A stretch of 42,746 nucleotides of DNA from an uncultured Alphaproteobacteria bacterium (GTDB lineage Bacteria; Pseudomonadota; Alphaproteobacteria; HIMB59; GCA-002718135). Each line of letters opens with the position of its first letter. The stretch's first letter is position 1. Location of the stretch: positions 1 through 42,746 of the forward strand of contig CACGTA010000009.1 of NCBI GenBank assembly GCA_902575815.1, given 5' to 3'. A program made the position numbers and the translations under genes. Under the pieces are notes generated by a model. That model searched no databases. It was not told the DNA's origin and saw only the letters and a program-made list of their open reading frames with translations. This document shows, in pieces, positions 30,670-39,638 of the stretch.

Positions 30670-32319
30670 ATGTTAAGTAAACTAAAATTATTTGATAGTG
30701 ACTCTTTAAAATTACTTCATAGAAGAGTTTTTTTTTCAATTACAATTTTTATCTTTGTCTATTTAATTTCTATTTATAGGATCTCATCAATTATGCTCTT
30801 TCCAGATCTGATTGATGATACTACTAATTATGTAAAAAAAGATATTAGGGGTAGTATTTATGATAGGAATGGAAATATAATTGCTACCTCAATTGAAAGT
30901 ATCTCTTTATCAATTAATCCTAATAAGATAAAAAATAAAAAAGAACTTGCCAATAAATTGGGATTAATTCTTGATTTAGACAAAAAAAACATAGAAAAAA
31001 AATTATTTTCAACCAATCAATTTGTTTGGATAAAAAGAAATATATCTCCAATTGAATATCAAGAAATAATTAATCTTGGTGAAATTAATATCAAAGCTCA
31101 TAAGGAATTTAAAAGAATATACCCTTATAAGAATGTGTTGTCACATATTCTAGGATATGTAGATATTGATCAAATTGGACAGAGTGGAATTGAGAGGTAT
31201 TTTGAAAATGATCTTTCAAAATCTCAAGATATAATTATTAGTATTGATACTAATTTACAGCAATTAGTTAGAGAAAATCTTTTAAAAACAATAAATAACT
31301 ACAAAGCTGAATCTGGTTTAGCTATAGTTATGGATATTCCTAGCGGTCAAATCTTATCATCAGTAAGCTTCCCTGATTATAATCCTGAGGACAAATCAAC
31401 ATATAATAACAATAATTTAATGAATAGAGTTTTTCAGTCTAATTATGAAATGGGATCAACTTTTAAACCAATAACTGCAGCTATTGGATTTGATTTAGAT
31501 ATTTTAGATCCTCAAATGACTTTTGATGTTACAAAAAAATATTTAAATATTAGTGATCATGATAAATACAAAGACAACGGTATTTATGATGTTGAAAAAA
31601 TAATTGTTGAGTCATCAAATATTGGAACTGCTCAGATTGCTACTCTGATTGGAAAAAAAAATCAAAAAGATTTTTTTGAAAAATTAGGTTTCAATAAAAA
31701 AATAAATATAGAAAATAAAGAAAGTTCAGCTCCTTTAGGAAACAAAAATAATTGGGGCAAGTTAGAAACAGCAACTATAGGATTTGGTCATGGATTTGCA
31801 ATCACACCCCTTCATTTAGTTAAAGCTTATGCTTCATTAGCGAATAATGGTAACGAGGTTTTTCCTACACTTCAATTAAACAAAAAATTTGAACAAAAAC
31901 AAATTTTTAATAATAAAGAATCATCTAAATTCTTTATAAATTTATTAAATTCTGTTGTTCTCAAAACTGAATACACTGGCCCCAGAGTAAAAGTAGATGG
32001 TTATTCTGTAGGAGGTAAAACGGGAACATCGGAATTACTCAATCCAAATGGTAAATATTACAAGGATAGAAACTTAACGTCCTTTATTGGAATATTCCCA
32101 ACAAATAATCCAAAATATGTAATTTATACTGCTGTTGAATATCCAAAAAAGGAAATAGGCACTAAACAAAGAATGACTGGAGCAAGAGTAAATGCACCTC
32201 TGGTAAAAAATATTATTATTAATATTATAAGCCTCTTTAATGTTTCAAAAGATAAAAATGATGAACTTCTAAAAGTAGACATAAATTTTTTATATAGAAA
32301 ATTAAATGTTGCTGTCTAA
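30670..32319 (+). CDS. ftsI: Peptidoglycan D,D-transpeptidase FtsI (PBP3)
   Basis: The septal transpeptidase, a class B penicillin-binding protein. The 549-residue product has one N-terminal membrane anchor (residues 21-40), then RGSIYDRNGNIIATS (about 60-74) opening the pedestal domain. The penicillin-binding domain carries the active-site motif S263-TF-K266 (GSTFKP), S315-S-N317 and K450-T-G (GGKTGTSE). It crosslinks new septal wall with FtsW as its glycosyltransferase partner, whose gene is further down the cluster. The C-terminus ends about 100 residues after KTG with no PASTA domain. Its 3' end overlaps murE by 14 bases. Confidence 0.95.
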   Translation: MLSKLKLFDSDSLKLLHRRVFFSITIFIFVYLISIYRISSIMLFPDLIDDTTNYVKKDIRGSIYDRNGNIIATSIESISLSINPNKIKNKKELANKLGLILDLDKKNIEKKLFSTNQFVWIKRNISPIEYQEIINLGEINIKAHKEFKRIYPYKNVLSHILGYVDIDQIGQSGIERYFENDLSKSQDIIISIDTNLQQLVRENLLKTINNYKAESGLAIVMDIPSGQILSSVSFPDYNPEDKSTYNNNNLMNRVFQSNYEMGSTFKPITAAIGFDLDILDPQMTFDVTKKYLNISDHDKYKDNGIYDVEKIIVESSNIGTAQIATLIGKKNQKDFFEKLGFNKKINIENKESSAPLGNKNNWGKLETATIGFGHGFAITPLHLVKAYASLANNGNEVFPTLQLNKKFEQKQIFNNKESSKFFINLLNSVVLKTEYTGPRVKVDGYSVGGKTGTSELLNPNGKYYKDRNLTSFIGIFPTNNPKYVIYTAVEYPKKEIGTKQRMTGARVNAPLVKNIIINIISLFNVSKDKNDELLKVDINFLYRKLNVAV

Positions 32320-33724
32320 TTTATCAAAAGTTATAAGTGTTAACAAAACGTACAACTTTTATAAAAATAAATATTTTTCTGGAATTACCTCCAATTCAAA
32401 ATTTACTAATAATAAAACTTTGTTTATTTATGATAAAAATACAAAGTTAAAAAAGATTTATTTAGATGAAGTACTTAAAAATAAAACACCAGCTATAATT
32501 TCTAATAAGTATATTAATAATTTAAAAATACCTCAATTTGTTGTATCTAATATTAATTTCGAGACTTATTCTCTTTTGAATAAGCTTTATAATAATCTTC
32601 CTTTTAAAACGATAGCTGTTACGGGCACAAATGGAAAAACATCAGTAGTTTGGTATATTTCAAAGATTCTTAATTCACTTAATCATAAAAATACAACAGT
32701 TGGAACTTTAGGTCATTTTATAAACGGAAAAAAAATAAGTAGTATAAATTTGACAACTCCTGCCTATGAGGAATTATTTAAATATGGATATTCAAATAAA
32801 AAAGAAAAAAATATTTACATTTTTGAAGCCTCAAGTCATGCTTTAGAACAAAACAGATTAAGAAACTATCCTGTAAATATTGCAGCTATTACAAATATTA
32901 CGAAAGATCATCTTGATTATCATAAAACATTCTCAAATTATAAAAAAAATAAAATTAAACTTTTTACTAATCATTTAGAAAATAGTGGATTTGCTATAAT
33001 TAATTCAAGATTAAAAATATCATCAGAATTAAAAAAAAAATTGATAAAAAAAAATATCAAATTAAAATATTTTGGAAGCAAAAGTATTAAATTAATAAAA
33101 ATTAATGAATATATATATTTGAATACCAACAATAAAAAATATAAGCTAGAAAATCTAAAACTTAAAACAAACATAGAATTAGAAAATTTAGAATGCGCCA
33201 TTACTTGTTGTTTAGCACTTAATATTAATCAAAATAAAATTGTAAAAGTATTATCAAAAGTTACTAATCCCCCTGGTCGTTTGGAAACAATTGAATATAA
33301 GAAAAAAAAATCAAAAATTATTATTGATTATGCACATACACCAGATGCTTTAAAAAAAATACTACTTGCTTATAAAATCAAAAAAATGAAACCAGCAATT
33401 TTATTTGGTTGTGGAGGCGATAGAGATAAAAGTAAGCGAAAATCCATGGCTTTAATTGCGAATAAATATGCTGGTAAAATTTATATAACGGATGATAATC
33501 CAAGAAATGAAAATCCATCTAAAATAAGAAAAAATATTTTAAAGTATTGTCCTAGAGCTATTGAAGTATCTAATAGAAGAAAAGCAATTAAATTAGCTAT
33601 TAAAGAATTAAAAATGAATGAAATTTTAATAGTAGCAGGTAAAGGGCACGAAAAATTTCAAATTTTAAAAAATAAAACAATTAAGTTTGATGATTTTACA
33701 ATTGTAAAACAATTAATAAATTAA
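32306..33724 (+). CDS. murE: UDP-MurNAc-L-Ala-D-Glu:meso-diaminopimelate ligase
   Basis: MurE adds the third residue of the peptidoglycan stem peptide in the cytoplasm. The 472-residue product has the ATP site VTGTNGKTS (residues 105-113), ASSHALEQNR, NITKDHLDYHKTF with the lysine of YKKNKIKLF that is carbamylated in the family, PPGRLETIE, and IDYAHTPDAL with the invariant Asp. The DDNPRNENP motif near residue 396 is the signature of enzymes that choose meso-diaminopimelate over lysine, so the wall is Gram-negative type A1-gamma. The ATG at 32306 overlaps ftsI by 14 bases; a few codons further on TTG would also be possible. Confidence 0.95.
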   Translation: MLLSNLSKVISVNKTYNFYKNKYFSGITSNSKFTNNKTLFIYDKNTKLKKIYLDEVLKNKTPAIISNKYINNLKIPQFVVSNINFETYSLLNKLYNNLPFKTIAVTGTNGKTSVVWYISKILNSLNHKNTTVGTLGHFINGKKISSINLTTPAYEELFKYGYSNKKEKNIYIFEASSHALEQNRLRNYPVNIAAITNITKDHLDYHKTFSNYKKNKIKLFTNHLENSGFAIINSRLKISSELKKKLIKKNIKLKYFGSKSIKLIKINEYIYLNTNNKKYKLENLKLKTNIELENLECAITCCLALNINQNKIVKVLSKVTNPPGRLETIEYKKKKSKIIIDYAHTPDALKKILLAYKIKKMKPAILFGCGGDRDKSKRKSMALIANKYAGKIYITDDNPRNENPSKIRKNILKYCPRAIEVSNRRKAIKLAIKELKMNEILIVAGKGHEKFQILKNKTIKFDDFTIVKQLIN

Positions 33725-35091
33725 TGAGCGAATTAAATAAATTAGAGAAATACATAATATCTAAAAAAGATAAAATTCAAATATCAAGTAAAGATATTAA
33801 AGGTGGCGATATATTCCTAGCTTTAAAAGGTAAAAGATTTCATGGAAACAAATACATAAGTGAAGCAATAAATAATGGTGCAAGATTTTGTATAACTGAT
33901 AAAAAAAATTTTAAAGAGAATAAAAAAATTATATATGTAAATAATATTTATAAATTTCTTACAGAAATAGCAAAAAGAAAACGAGATTTATATAAAGGTA
34001 AAGTAATAGGCATTACTGGCAGTGCTGGTAAAACAACTTTGAAAGAAACTTTAGCATTTTTTTTAAAAAAAGATCATACCATTTCTTATTCAAAGAAAAG
34101 TTATAATAATCAGTTAGGAGTATTAATATCTTTGCTAAATTTAAACTTAAAGTCAAATTTTGCAATTTTTGAGATTGGAACAAACAATTTTGGTGAGATA
34201 AAATTACTTAGTAATTTAGTTAGACCATCCGAGGTATTTATTACAAATATACAATCTACGCATCTTGAAAATTTCCAAACTAAAAATAATATTGCTAAAG
34301 AAAAAGCTGATATATTTAATGCAAAACATAATAATAATAGACAAAAACTATATCTAAATGTTTCATCTAATTCTGAAAGTATTTTAATTACAAAGGCAAA
34401 AAAAGAAAAAAATCTTAAAATAATTCGTATTGATAATTTTTCAAAAAAATATTTTATTAAAAAAATATCTTCTTTTAAAAAATTTCATAAAGTAACTTTA
34501 TCAATTAATAAAAAACAAATTAACATTATTACTGATGTAATAGTAATGCATAGATTATATAACTTATTATTTTGTCTTGCATTTTATAATGAAAATTATC
34601 TTAATATTAAATCAGTTGTAAATCGTTTCAAATATTTAAAACCAGTTGAAGGTAGGGGATTAGTTCATAAAATTTCTTTAAATAAGAAAAAAATAAATAT
34701 TATTGATGAATCTTATAATGCTAATCCAGATACAATGATCCAAAGTATACAAAATTTAAAAAATATAAAAATAAAGAATAATAAAAAAATAATAATACTT
34801 GGAACAATGAATGAATTAGGAAATGATTCTTCCAAAATTCATTATAAATTACTAAAACAATTGGATGATACTATTTTTAAATTTGTAATTTTATGTGGCG
34901 AATTCTTTGAATTATCTATAAAAAAATTTTTTAATCCAAACAATGAATTTATCTATTTTAAAAATACAAATAAAATCATGCAATTTTTAGAAGAGAAAGT
35001 GCATAATAATGACATTATTTTAATTAAATGTTCTAATTCAACAAAAATAAATAAATTTGCAAAAACATTACTAAAGCAGGTATCGATTTGA
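33724..35091 (+). CDS. murF: UDP-MurNAc-tripeptide:D-Ala-D-Ala ligase
   Basis: MurF attaches the D-Ala-D-Ala dipeptide made by Ddl, completing the UDP-MurNAc pentapeptide. The 455-residue product begins with an N-terminal domain containing SKDIKGGDIFLALKGKRFHG. It then has the ATP site ITGSAGKTTLKE (about residues 97-108), YNNQLGV, IFEIGTNNFGEI, NIQSTHLENF and DESYNANPD near residue 336 with the invariant Asp. Compared with E. coli (452 residues) the length is normal; the C-terminal domain is very rich in Lys and Asn, following base composition. ATG overlaps the murE stop (TAATG); its TGA overlaps the mraY TTG. Confidence 0.94.
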   Translation: MSELNKLEKYIISKKDKIQISSKDIKGGDIFLALKGKRFHGNKYISEAINNGARFCITDKKNFKENKKIIYVNNIYKFLTEIAKRKRDLYKGKVIGITGSAGKTTLKETLAFFLKKDHTISYSKKSYNNQLGVLISLLNLNLKSNFAIFEIGTNNFGEIKLLSNLVRPSEVFITNIQSTHLENFQTKNNIAKEKADIFNAKHNNNRQKLYLNVSSNSESILITKAKKEKNLKIIRIDNFSKKYFIKKISSFKKFHKVTLSINKKQINIITDVIVMHRLYNLLFCLAFYNENYLNIKSVVNRFKYLKPVEGRGLVHKISLNKKKINIIDESYNANPDTMIQSIQNLKNIKIKNNKKIIILGTMNELGNDSSKIHYKLLKQLDDTIFKFVILCGEFFELSIKKFFNPNNEFIYFKNTNKIMQFLEEKVHNNDIILIKCSNSTKINKFAKTLLKQVSI

Positions 35092-36176
35092 TTAAATATT
35101 TGGCATTTGAATACCAATCTTTATTTAGTTTTCTAAATATTTTTAGTTATATAACATTTAGAGCTGGCGCCTCTATTCTTACTGGATTATTTTTTTCTCT
35201 CATATTTGGAAATTATATTATTAACAAGTTATCAAATGTTCAGCCAACTGGTCAGCCAATAAGAGATGACGGTCCAGAGTCACATATCATTGCAAAAAAA
35301 GGTACCCCTACAATGGGTGGATTATTGATTATTCTAAGTGTTTTTGTTTCTACAATTATTTGGGCTGATTTAAAAAATATTTTTATATGGATTTTACTCT
35401 TAACTATTTTTATTTTTGGATCTATTGGATTTGCAGATGATTACAAAAAAATTAAATCAAATTCAAGTGAAGGTATTTCATCAAAAATAAGAATTATTCT
35501 TCAAATCATTTTTTCATTTTTCATTTCATATTTAATTCTTATCAACTTAGACCCAAACATAAGCAAATCTATGACATTTCCTTTCTTTAAAAACTTAATT
35601 ATTGATTTTGGAATATTTTATTTTCTAATTTCCATATTTATAATTATTGGATCGGCTAATGCAGTAAACCTTACTGATGGACTTGATGGTTTAGCAATTG
35701 TGCCTGTAATGATAGTTGCTATGTCTTTTGCTTTTATAGCTTATGTTTCAGGCAATATAGTTTTTTCTAATTATTTACTTATTCAATATATTCCTGGAAC
35801 CGGTGAATTAGCAGTTTTTTGCGGTTCTTTAATTGGTGCTGCTTTAGGTTTTCTATGGTTTAACGCACCACCCGCTAAAGTTTTTATGGGTGATACTGGA
35901 TCTTTAGCATTAGGCGGCTCTTTAGGCTCAATAGCAATAATATGTAAACATGAAATTCTTCTTGCGATAATAGGCGGTTTATTTGTTGTAGAAACTTTGT
36001 CTGTTGTAATCCAAGTATTCATTTTTAAAATGACAGGAAAAAGAGTTTTTTTAATGGCTCCACTACATCATCATTTTGAAAAAAAGGGATGGCATGAGTC
36101 AACAATAGTTATTCGTTTTTGGATAATTACCATTGTATTAGCTTTGGTAGGTCTTGCAACTTTAAGAATTAGATAA
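35088..36176 (+). CDS. mraY: Phospho-N-acetylmuramoyl-pentapeptide transferase MraY
   Basis: The integral membrane enzyme that transfers phospho-MurNAc-pentapeptide to undecaprenyl phosphate, forming lipid I. The 362-residue product (E. coli 360) has about ten membrane segments. Active-site stretches are TPTMGGLLIIL near residue 75, FADDYKK (the DD motif) near 116, NAVNLTDGLDGLA near 190, GDTGSLALGG near 266, and APLHHHFEKKGWHES near 325. No ATG is available: TTG at 35088-35090 is the start, overlapping the murF stop as TTGA, and family alignment (YLAFEYQSLFSFLNIFSYITFR) supports it. Coupling to murF is likely. Confidence 0.95.
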   Translation: MIKYLAFEYQSLFSFLNIFSYITFRAGASILTGLFFSLIFGNYIINKLSNVQPTGQPIRDDGPESHIIAKKGTPTMGGLLIILSVFVSTIIWADLKNIFIWILLLTIFIFGSIGFADDYKKIKSNSSEGISSKIRIILQIIFSFFISYLILINLDPNISKSMTFPFFKNLIIDFGIFYFLISIFIIIGSANAVNLTDGLDGLAIVPVMIVAMSFAFIAYVSGNIVFSNYLLIQYIPGTGELAVFCGSLIGAALGFLWFNAPPAKVFMGDTGSLALGGSLGSIAIICKHEILLAIIGGLFVVETLSVVIQVFIFKMTGKRVFLMAPLHHHFEKKGWHESTIVIRFWIITIVLALVGLATLRIR

Positions 36177-37492
36177 TGTATTTAATTTATGGAATTCAAA
36201 AATCAGGACTCTCTATAGTAAATTATTTTGAAAATAAAAAAATAAAATTTAAGATTTGGGATGATAATCCAATAGTAAGAAAAACTATAAAAAAAAATTA
36301 TAATGAAGAATATTTTTTTAATATCAAAAAAGATAATTTAAATGATTTTGAAAAAATTTATATTAGCCCAGGAATATCTTTAAGACAAAAAAAATTTAAA
36401 AGAAAAAATATATCTAAAAAAGTAAATAGAGATTTAAATCTATATATTTCGAATTTAACAAATCAAAAGATTGTAGCAATTACTGGCACAAATGGGAAAT
36501 CAACAACAACTAAATTAATAGGAGATATTTTAAAAAAAAGTAATATTAAAACATTTGTTGGGGGCAATATTGGAGAACCATTATGCAATGCTTTTCTTCT
36601 TAAAAAAAAATATAAAGTTCATGTCATTGAATTAAGTTCTTTTCAATTAGAAACAGTTAAGTCACTTGATAGCAAAATATCAGTAATTACAAATTTATCT
36701 GGCGATCATTTAGATAGGTACAAAGGTATTAGTGATTATATTAACCAGAAAAAACATATTATATCTAAAAATGGAATTAATTTGTTATCTATAGATGATG
36801 TTTATTCAAGAAAAATATTTAATCAAAAAAAAATTAAAAATAAAATTAGTTTTTCTTTAGTCGATAAATCAGCTGATTGTTTCGCTAACAATGATTATAT
36901 TCTAGATAATTACTTTAAAAAAGGTAGGAAATTATCAATAAAAAAAATCTCAAAAGACTTAGAAGGTCATTTTAATATCCAAAATATTTTAATAGCATAC
37001 ATATGTAGCAAAATATTAAAAATTCCAGAAACTAATTTTCTTAATGTTATTAAAACATTTAGAGGTCTTGCATTTAGATCATCTACAATTTTTACAAATA
37101 ATAAATTAAAAATAATAAATAATAGTAAATCTACTAATTTAAATTCAACAATAAATTCAGTTGTAAATTACAATAATATTTATTTAATCTTAGGTGGCAT
37201 AGCTAAAGAAAAAAATTTTGAAATTCTTCTAAAATATAAAAATAAAATTAGCTGTGTATATACCTACGGAAAATCAGGATCTTTTATTGAAAAAAAATTA
37301 AAAAAAGAATTGGATGTAAAAAAATCTGCAAATTTGAAATCAGTTATCAAAAAAACCTTTAATGATATTAAAAAAAATTCAAATCAATCAACCATATTAT
37401 TTGCTCCTGCATGTGCCTCTTATGATCAATACAAAAATTTTGAAGAAAGAGGCATGCATTTTAATAAATTAATTAAAAATTATATTAATTAA
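36176..37492 (+). CDS. murD: UDP-MurNAc-L-alanine:D-glutamate ligase with two altered conserved positions
   Basis: MurD adds D-glutamate to UDP-MurNAc-L-alanine. The 438-residue length equals the E. coli enzyme. Retained residues include the ATP lysine in ITGTNGKST (K108), Glu in VIELSSFQLE, His in NLSGDHLDRY, both Asn in GHFNIQNIL, Arg301, and the C-terminal NFEERGMHF Arg. Two positions differ from the usual consensus. GLPHR is GLAFR here (Phe300 for E. coli His301), and (N/D)DSKATN is NNSKSTN (Asn316 for E. coli Asp317, an aspartate conserved across all Mur ligases). Asn316 is encoded AAT at 37121-37123, one base from an Asp codon. The gene is intact, in cluster context, with mraY upstream and ftsW three bases downstream, so it is likely functional. 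Confidence 0.92.
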   Translation: MYLIYGIQKSGLSIVNYFENKKIKFKIWDDNPIVRKTIKKNYNEEYFFNIKKDNLNDFEKIYISPGISLRQKKFKRKNISKKVNRDLNLYISNLTNQKIVAITGTNGKSTTTKLIGDILKKSNIKTFVGGNIGEPLCNAFLLKKKYKVHVIELSSFQLETVKSLDSKISVITNLSGDHLDRYKGISDYINQKKHIISKNGINLLSIDDVYSRKIFNQKKIKNKISFSLVDKSADCFANNDYILDNYFKKGRKLSIKKISKDLEGHFNIQNILIAYICSKILKIPETNFLNVIKTFRGLAFRSSTIFTNNKLKIINNSKSTNLNSTINSVVNYNNIYLILGGIAKEKNFEILLKYKNKISCVYTYGKSGSFIEKKLKKELDVKKSANLKSVIKKTFNDIKKNSNQSTILFAPACASYDQYKNFEERGMHFNKLIKNYIN

Positions 37493-37494
37493 AC

Positions 37495-38556
37495 ATGGAA
37501 TATTTAAAGAATTGGTGGAGCTCAATTGATAGAATTAACGTAATATTAATATTATCATTGGGTTTTACGGGATTAATACTTTCATTTTCCATAGATGAAA
37601 ATTTATCCATAAATAGACACTCTATTTTTTTTCTTTTTTCAATTTTTCTACTTATTGCGCTATCGGACTTAGATAGTAAAAATATAAGAAGAATTTCATT
37701 ATTTTTATTTATTATTTTATTAATAATAATACTGCTGATACTTTTTTTAGATTACGAAGTTAAAGGTGCTAAGAGATGGTTTCAAATATTTAACTTTACA
37801 TTACAACCTTCAGAGATAATTAAGCCTATTTTTGTCATATTGACGGCATGGTGTATAAGTAAATCTATAGAGGATAAAAAATTTTATTTACCTTTACTGT
37901 TTATTTTTTTCTTCTTGCTTTTATCTTTAATACTCATGCAACCTGATTTGGGGATGACAGTTTTACTGTCAGCAACTTTTTTTTGTCAGTTATTCGTTGC
38001 GGGTTTATCAATTTTTTTAGTTATTGTTGCATTTTTATTTATTTTAGGAATTTCAATATTTTCTTATTTTATTTTTGATCATGTTCAATCACGAATTAAT
38101 TCATTTCTTGGTGGTTTAAGTGGTACTGATACATACCAAATAGATTTAAGTATTCAAGCTTTCAAAAATGGTGGGCTACTTGGAAAAGGTCCAGGGCAAG
38201 GCATTTTAAAAGAAAAAATTCCTGATGCTAACACAGATTTTATTTTTGCTGTTGCTGGAGAAGAATTAGGATTTATCTTTTGTTTAATCATTATTTTTAT
38301 AATTCTATCTATTATAATAAGAAGCTTATTAAAAGTTCTACAACTTGAAGATCCTTATAAAATTATAGCAATTAGTGGTTTAATTTGCTCATTTGGATTA
38401 CAATGCTTAATTAATATCTTTAGCTCGCTAGGTCTTATACCAACAAAAGGTATGACATTGCCATTTGTAAGTTATGGAGGCTCTTCAATGATATCAATAG
38501 CAATTTTATTTGGTTTTTTATTATCTCTTACAAATAAAAAAAATGAAGAATTATGA
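37495..38556 (+). CDS. ftsW: Septal peptidoglycan glycosyltransferase FtsW
   Basis: A SEDS-family polytopic membrane protein that polymerises lipid II at the division site with FtsI. The 353-residue product has about ten membrane segments. Signature stretches are GAKRWFQIFNFTLQPSEIIKP around residue 92, LMQPDLGMTVLL around 150, GGLLGKGPGQGILKEKIPDANTDFIF around 227 (with the Asp expected to be catalytic), and PTKGMTLPFVSYGGSSMIS near 318. It is shorter at the N-terminus than E. coli FtsW (414) but normal for streamlined genomes. Its position after murD distinguishes it from RodA. An ATGA overlap links it to murG. Confidence 0.93.
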   Translation: MEYLKNWWSSIDRINVILILSLGFTGLILSFSIDENLSINRHSIFFLFSIFLLIALSDLDSKNIRRISLFLFIILLIIILLILFLDYEVKGAKRWFQIFNFTLQPSEIIKPIFVILTAWCISKSIEDKKFYLPLLFIFFFLLLSLILMQPDLGMTVLLSATFFCQLFVAGLSIFLVIVAFLFILGISIFSYFIFDHVQSRINSFLGGLSGTDTYQIDLSIQAFKNGGLLGKGPGQGILKEKIPDANTDFIFAVAGEELGFIFCLIIIFIILSIIIRSLLKVLQLEDPYKIIAISGLICSFGLQCLINIFSSLGLIPTKGMTLPFVSYGGSSMISIAILFGFLLSLTNKKNEEL

Positions 38557-39638
38557 AAAAAAAATTTTTACTAATTACAGGTGGAACAGGCGGGCATGTT
38601 ATACCAGCAAAAAATTTCGCTAATTATTTATCTAATAAAAATATAAATTGCACAATTATAACTGACAAAAGAGGCTATAAATACTTTGATAATTATAATG
38701 GAAAAATTTATATCATTAGTTCGTCAAATTTAAATGGTAACATAATATTTAAAATCTTTGGTATATTTCAAATTTTATTAGGATTAATTCAATCATTTAT
38801 TATTATAATTATATTAAAACCATCACACTTTATTTCTTTTGGAAGTTACGCTTCCTTTTCTCCTATGTTATCATGTATATTGTTTAAGCCATTTTATAAA
38901 TTTAGTGTTTATATTCATGAACAAAATTCGATAATAGGTAGGACGAATAAATTTTTTCTGAATTTCACAAATAAATTATTTTTAAATTTTGATATTAAAT
39001 CTAAAATCAATTCAAAGTTTAAAGATAAAATATTCGTAGTAGGCTCACCGGAAAATAATTTTAAAAAAAATATTAAAATCAGCAATAAAAATTCTGAGAG
39101 TATTTTTACAATTTTTATTTCTGGTGGAAGCCAGGGATCAGAATTTGTATCAAACTTTGCAACAAATCTAATTAAAATTATAGATAATGAAAGAATTATA
39201 AAAGCAAAATTTATATTTCAGTGCTCTAAACATTTGATAAAAAAACAAAAAGAAAAATTAAGAAATATTAAATTACCAATCATTTTGAAAGATTTTTTTA
39301 CTAATATAGATGAAATACTAGATAATGCTAATTTAGCAATATGTAGAGCTGGAGCAGGAACAATTGTTGATTTAATTAACTTTAAACTTCCCTCGATATT
39401 AATTCCATTACCTTCTTCAAAAGATAATCATCAATTTTTTAATGCTAAAATATTAGCTAAACATGACTTAGCCATAATTATTGATCAAAATAGTAATGAT
39501 TTAGATAAAGCAAAAAGACATATTTATGAAACATATAATAATTCAAAAAAATTAGAATCAATGAATAAAAAATTTGATATTATTAAAGTTAAAAACTCAA
39601 ACTCTTTAATTTATAAATTAATACTAAATGAAAATTAA
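38553..39638 (+). CDS. murG: Lipid II synthase MurG (UDP-GlcNAc transferase)
   Basis: MurG transfers GlcNAc from UDP-GlcNAc to lipid I, forming lipid II at the inner face of the membrane. The 361-residue GT-B enzyme has the N-terminal glycine loop TGGTGGHVIPAKNFA with the expected His, GSYASFSPM around residue 105, and HEQNSIIGRTNKF around 127. The second-domain loop SGGSQGSEF lies near 190, and the nucleotide-sugar site CRAGAGTIVDLINF near 265, then LPSSKDNHQFFNAK. The residue usually Glu in GAxTxxE is Asp here, a conservative change. ATG overlaps the ftsW stop (ATGA); the 3' end overlaps murC by 11 bases. Confidence 0.95.
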   Translation: MKKKFLLITGGTGGHVIPAKNFANYLSNKNINCTIITDKRGYKYFDNYNGKIYIISSSNLNGNIIFKIFGIFQILLGLIQSFIIIIILKPSHFISFGSYASFSPMLSCILFKPFYKFSVYIHEQNSIIGRTNKFFLNFTNKLFLNFDIKSKINSKFKDKIFVVGSPENNFKKNIKISNKNSESIFTIFISGGSQGSEFVSNFATNLIKIIDNERIIKAKFIFQCSKHLIKKQKEKLRNIKLPIILKDFFTNIDEILDNANLAICRAGAGTIVDLINFKLPSILIPLPSSKDNHQFFNAKILAKHDLAIIIDQNSNDLDKAKRHIYETYNNSKKLESMNKKFDIIKVKNSNSLIYKLILNEN

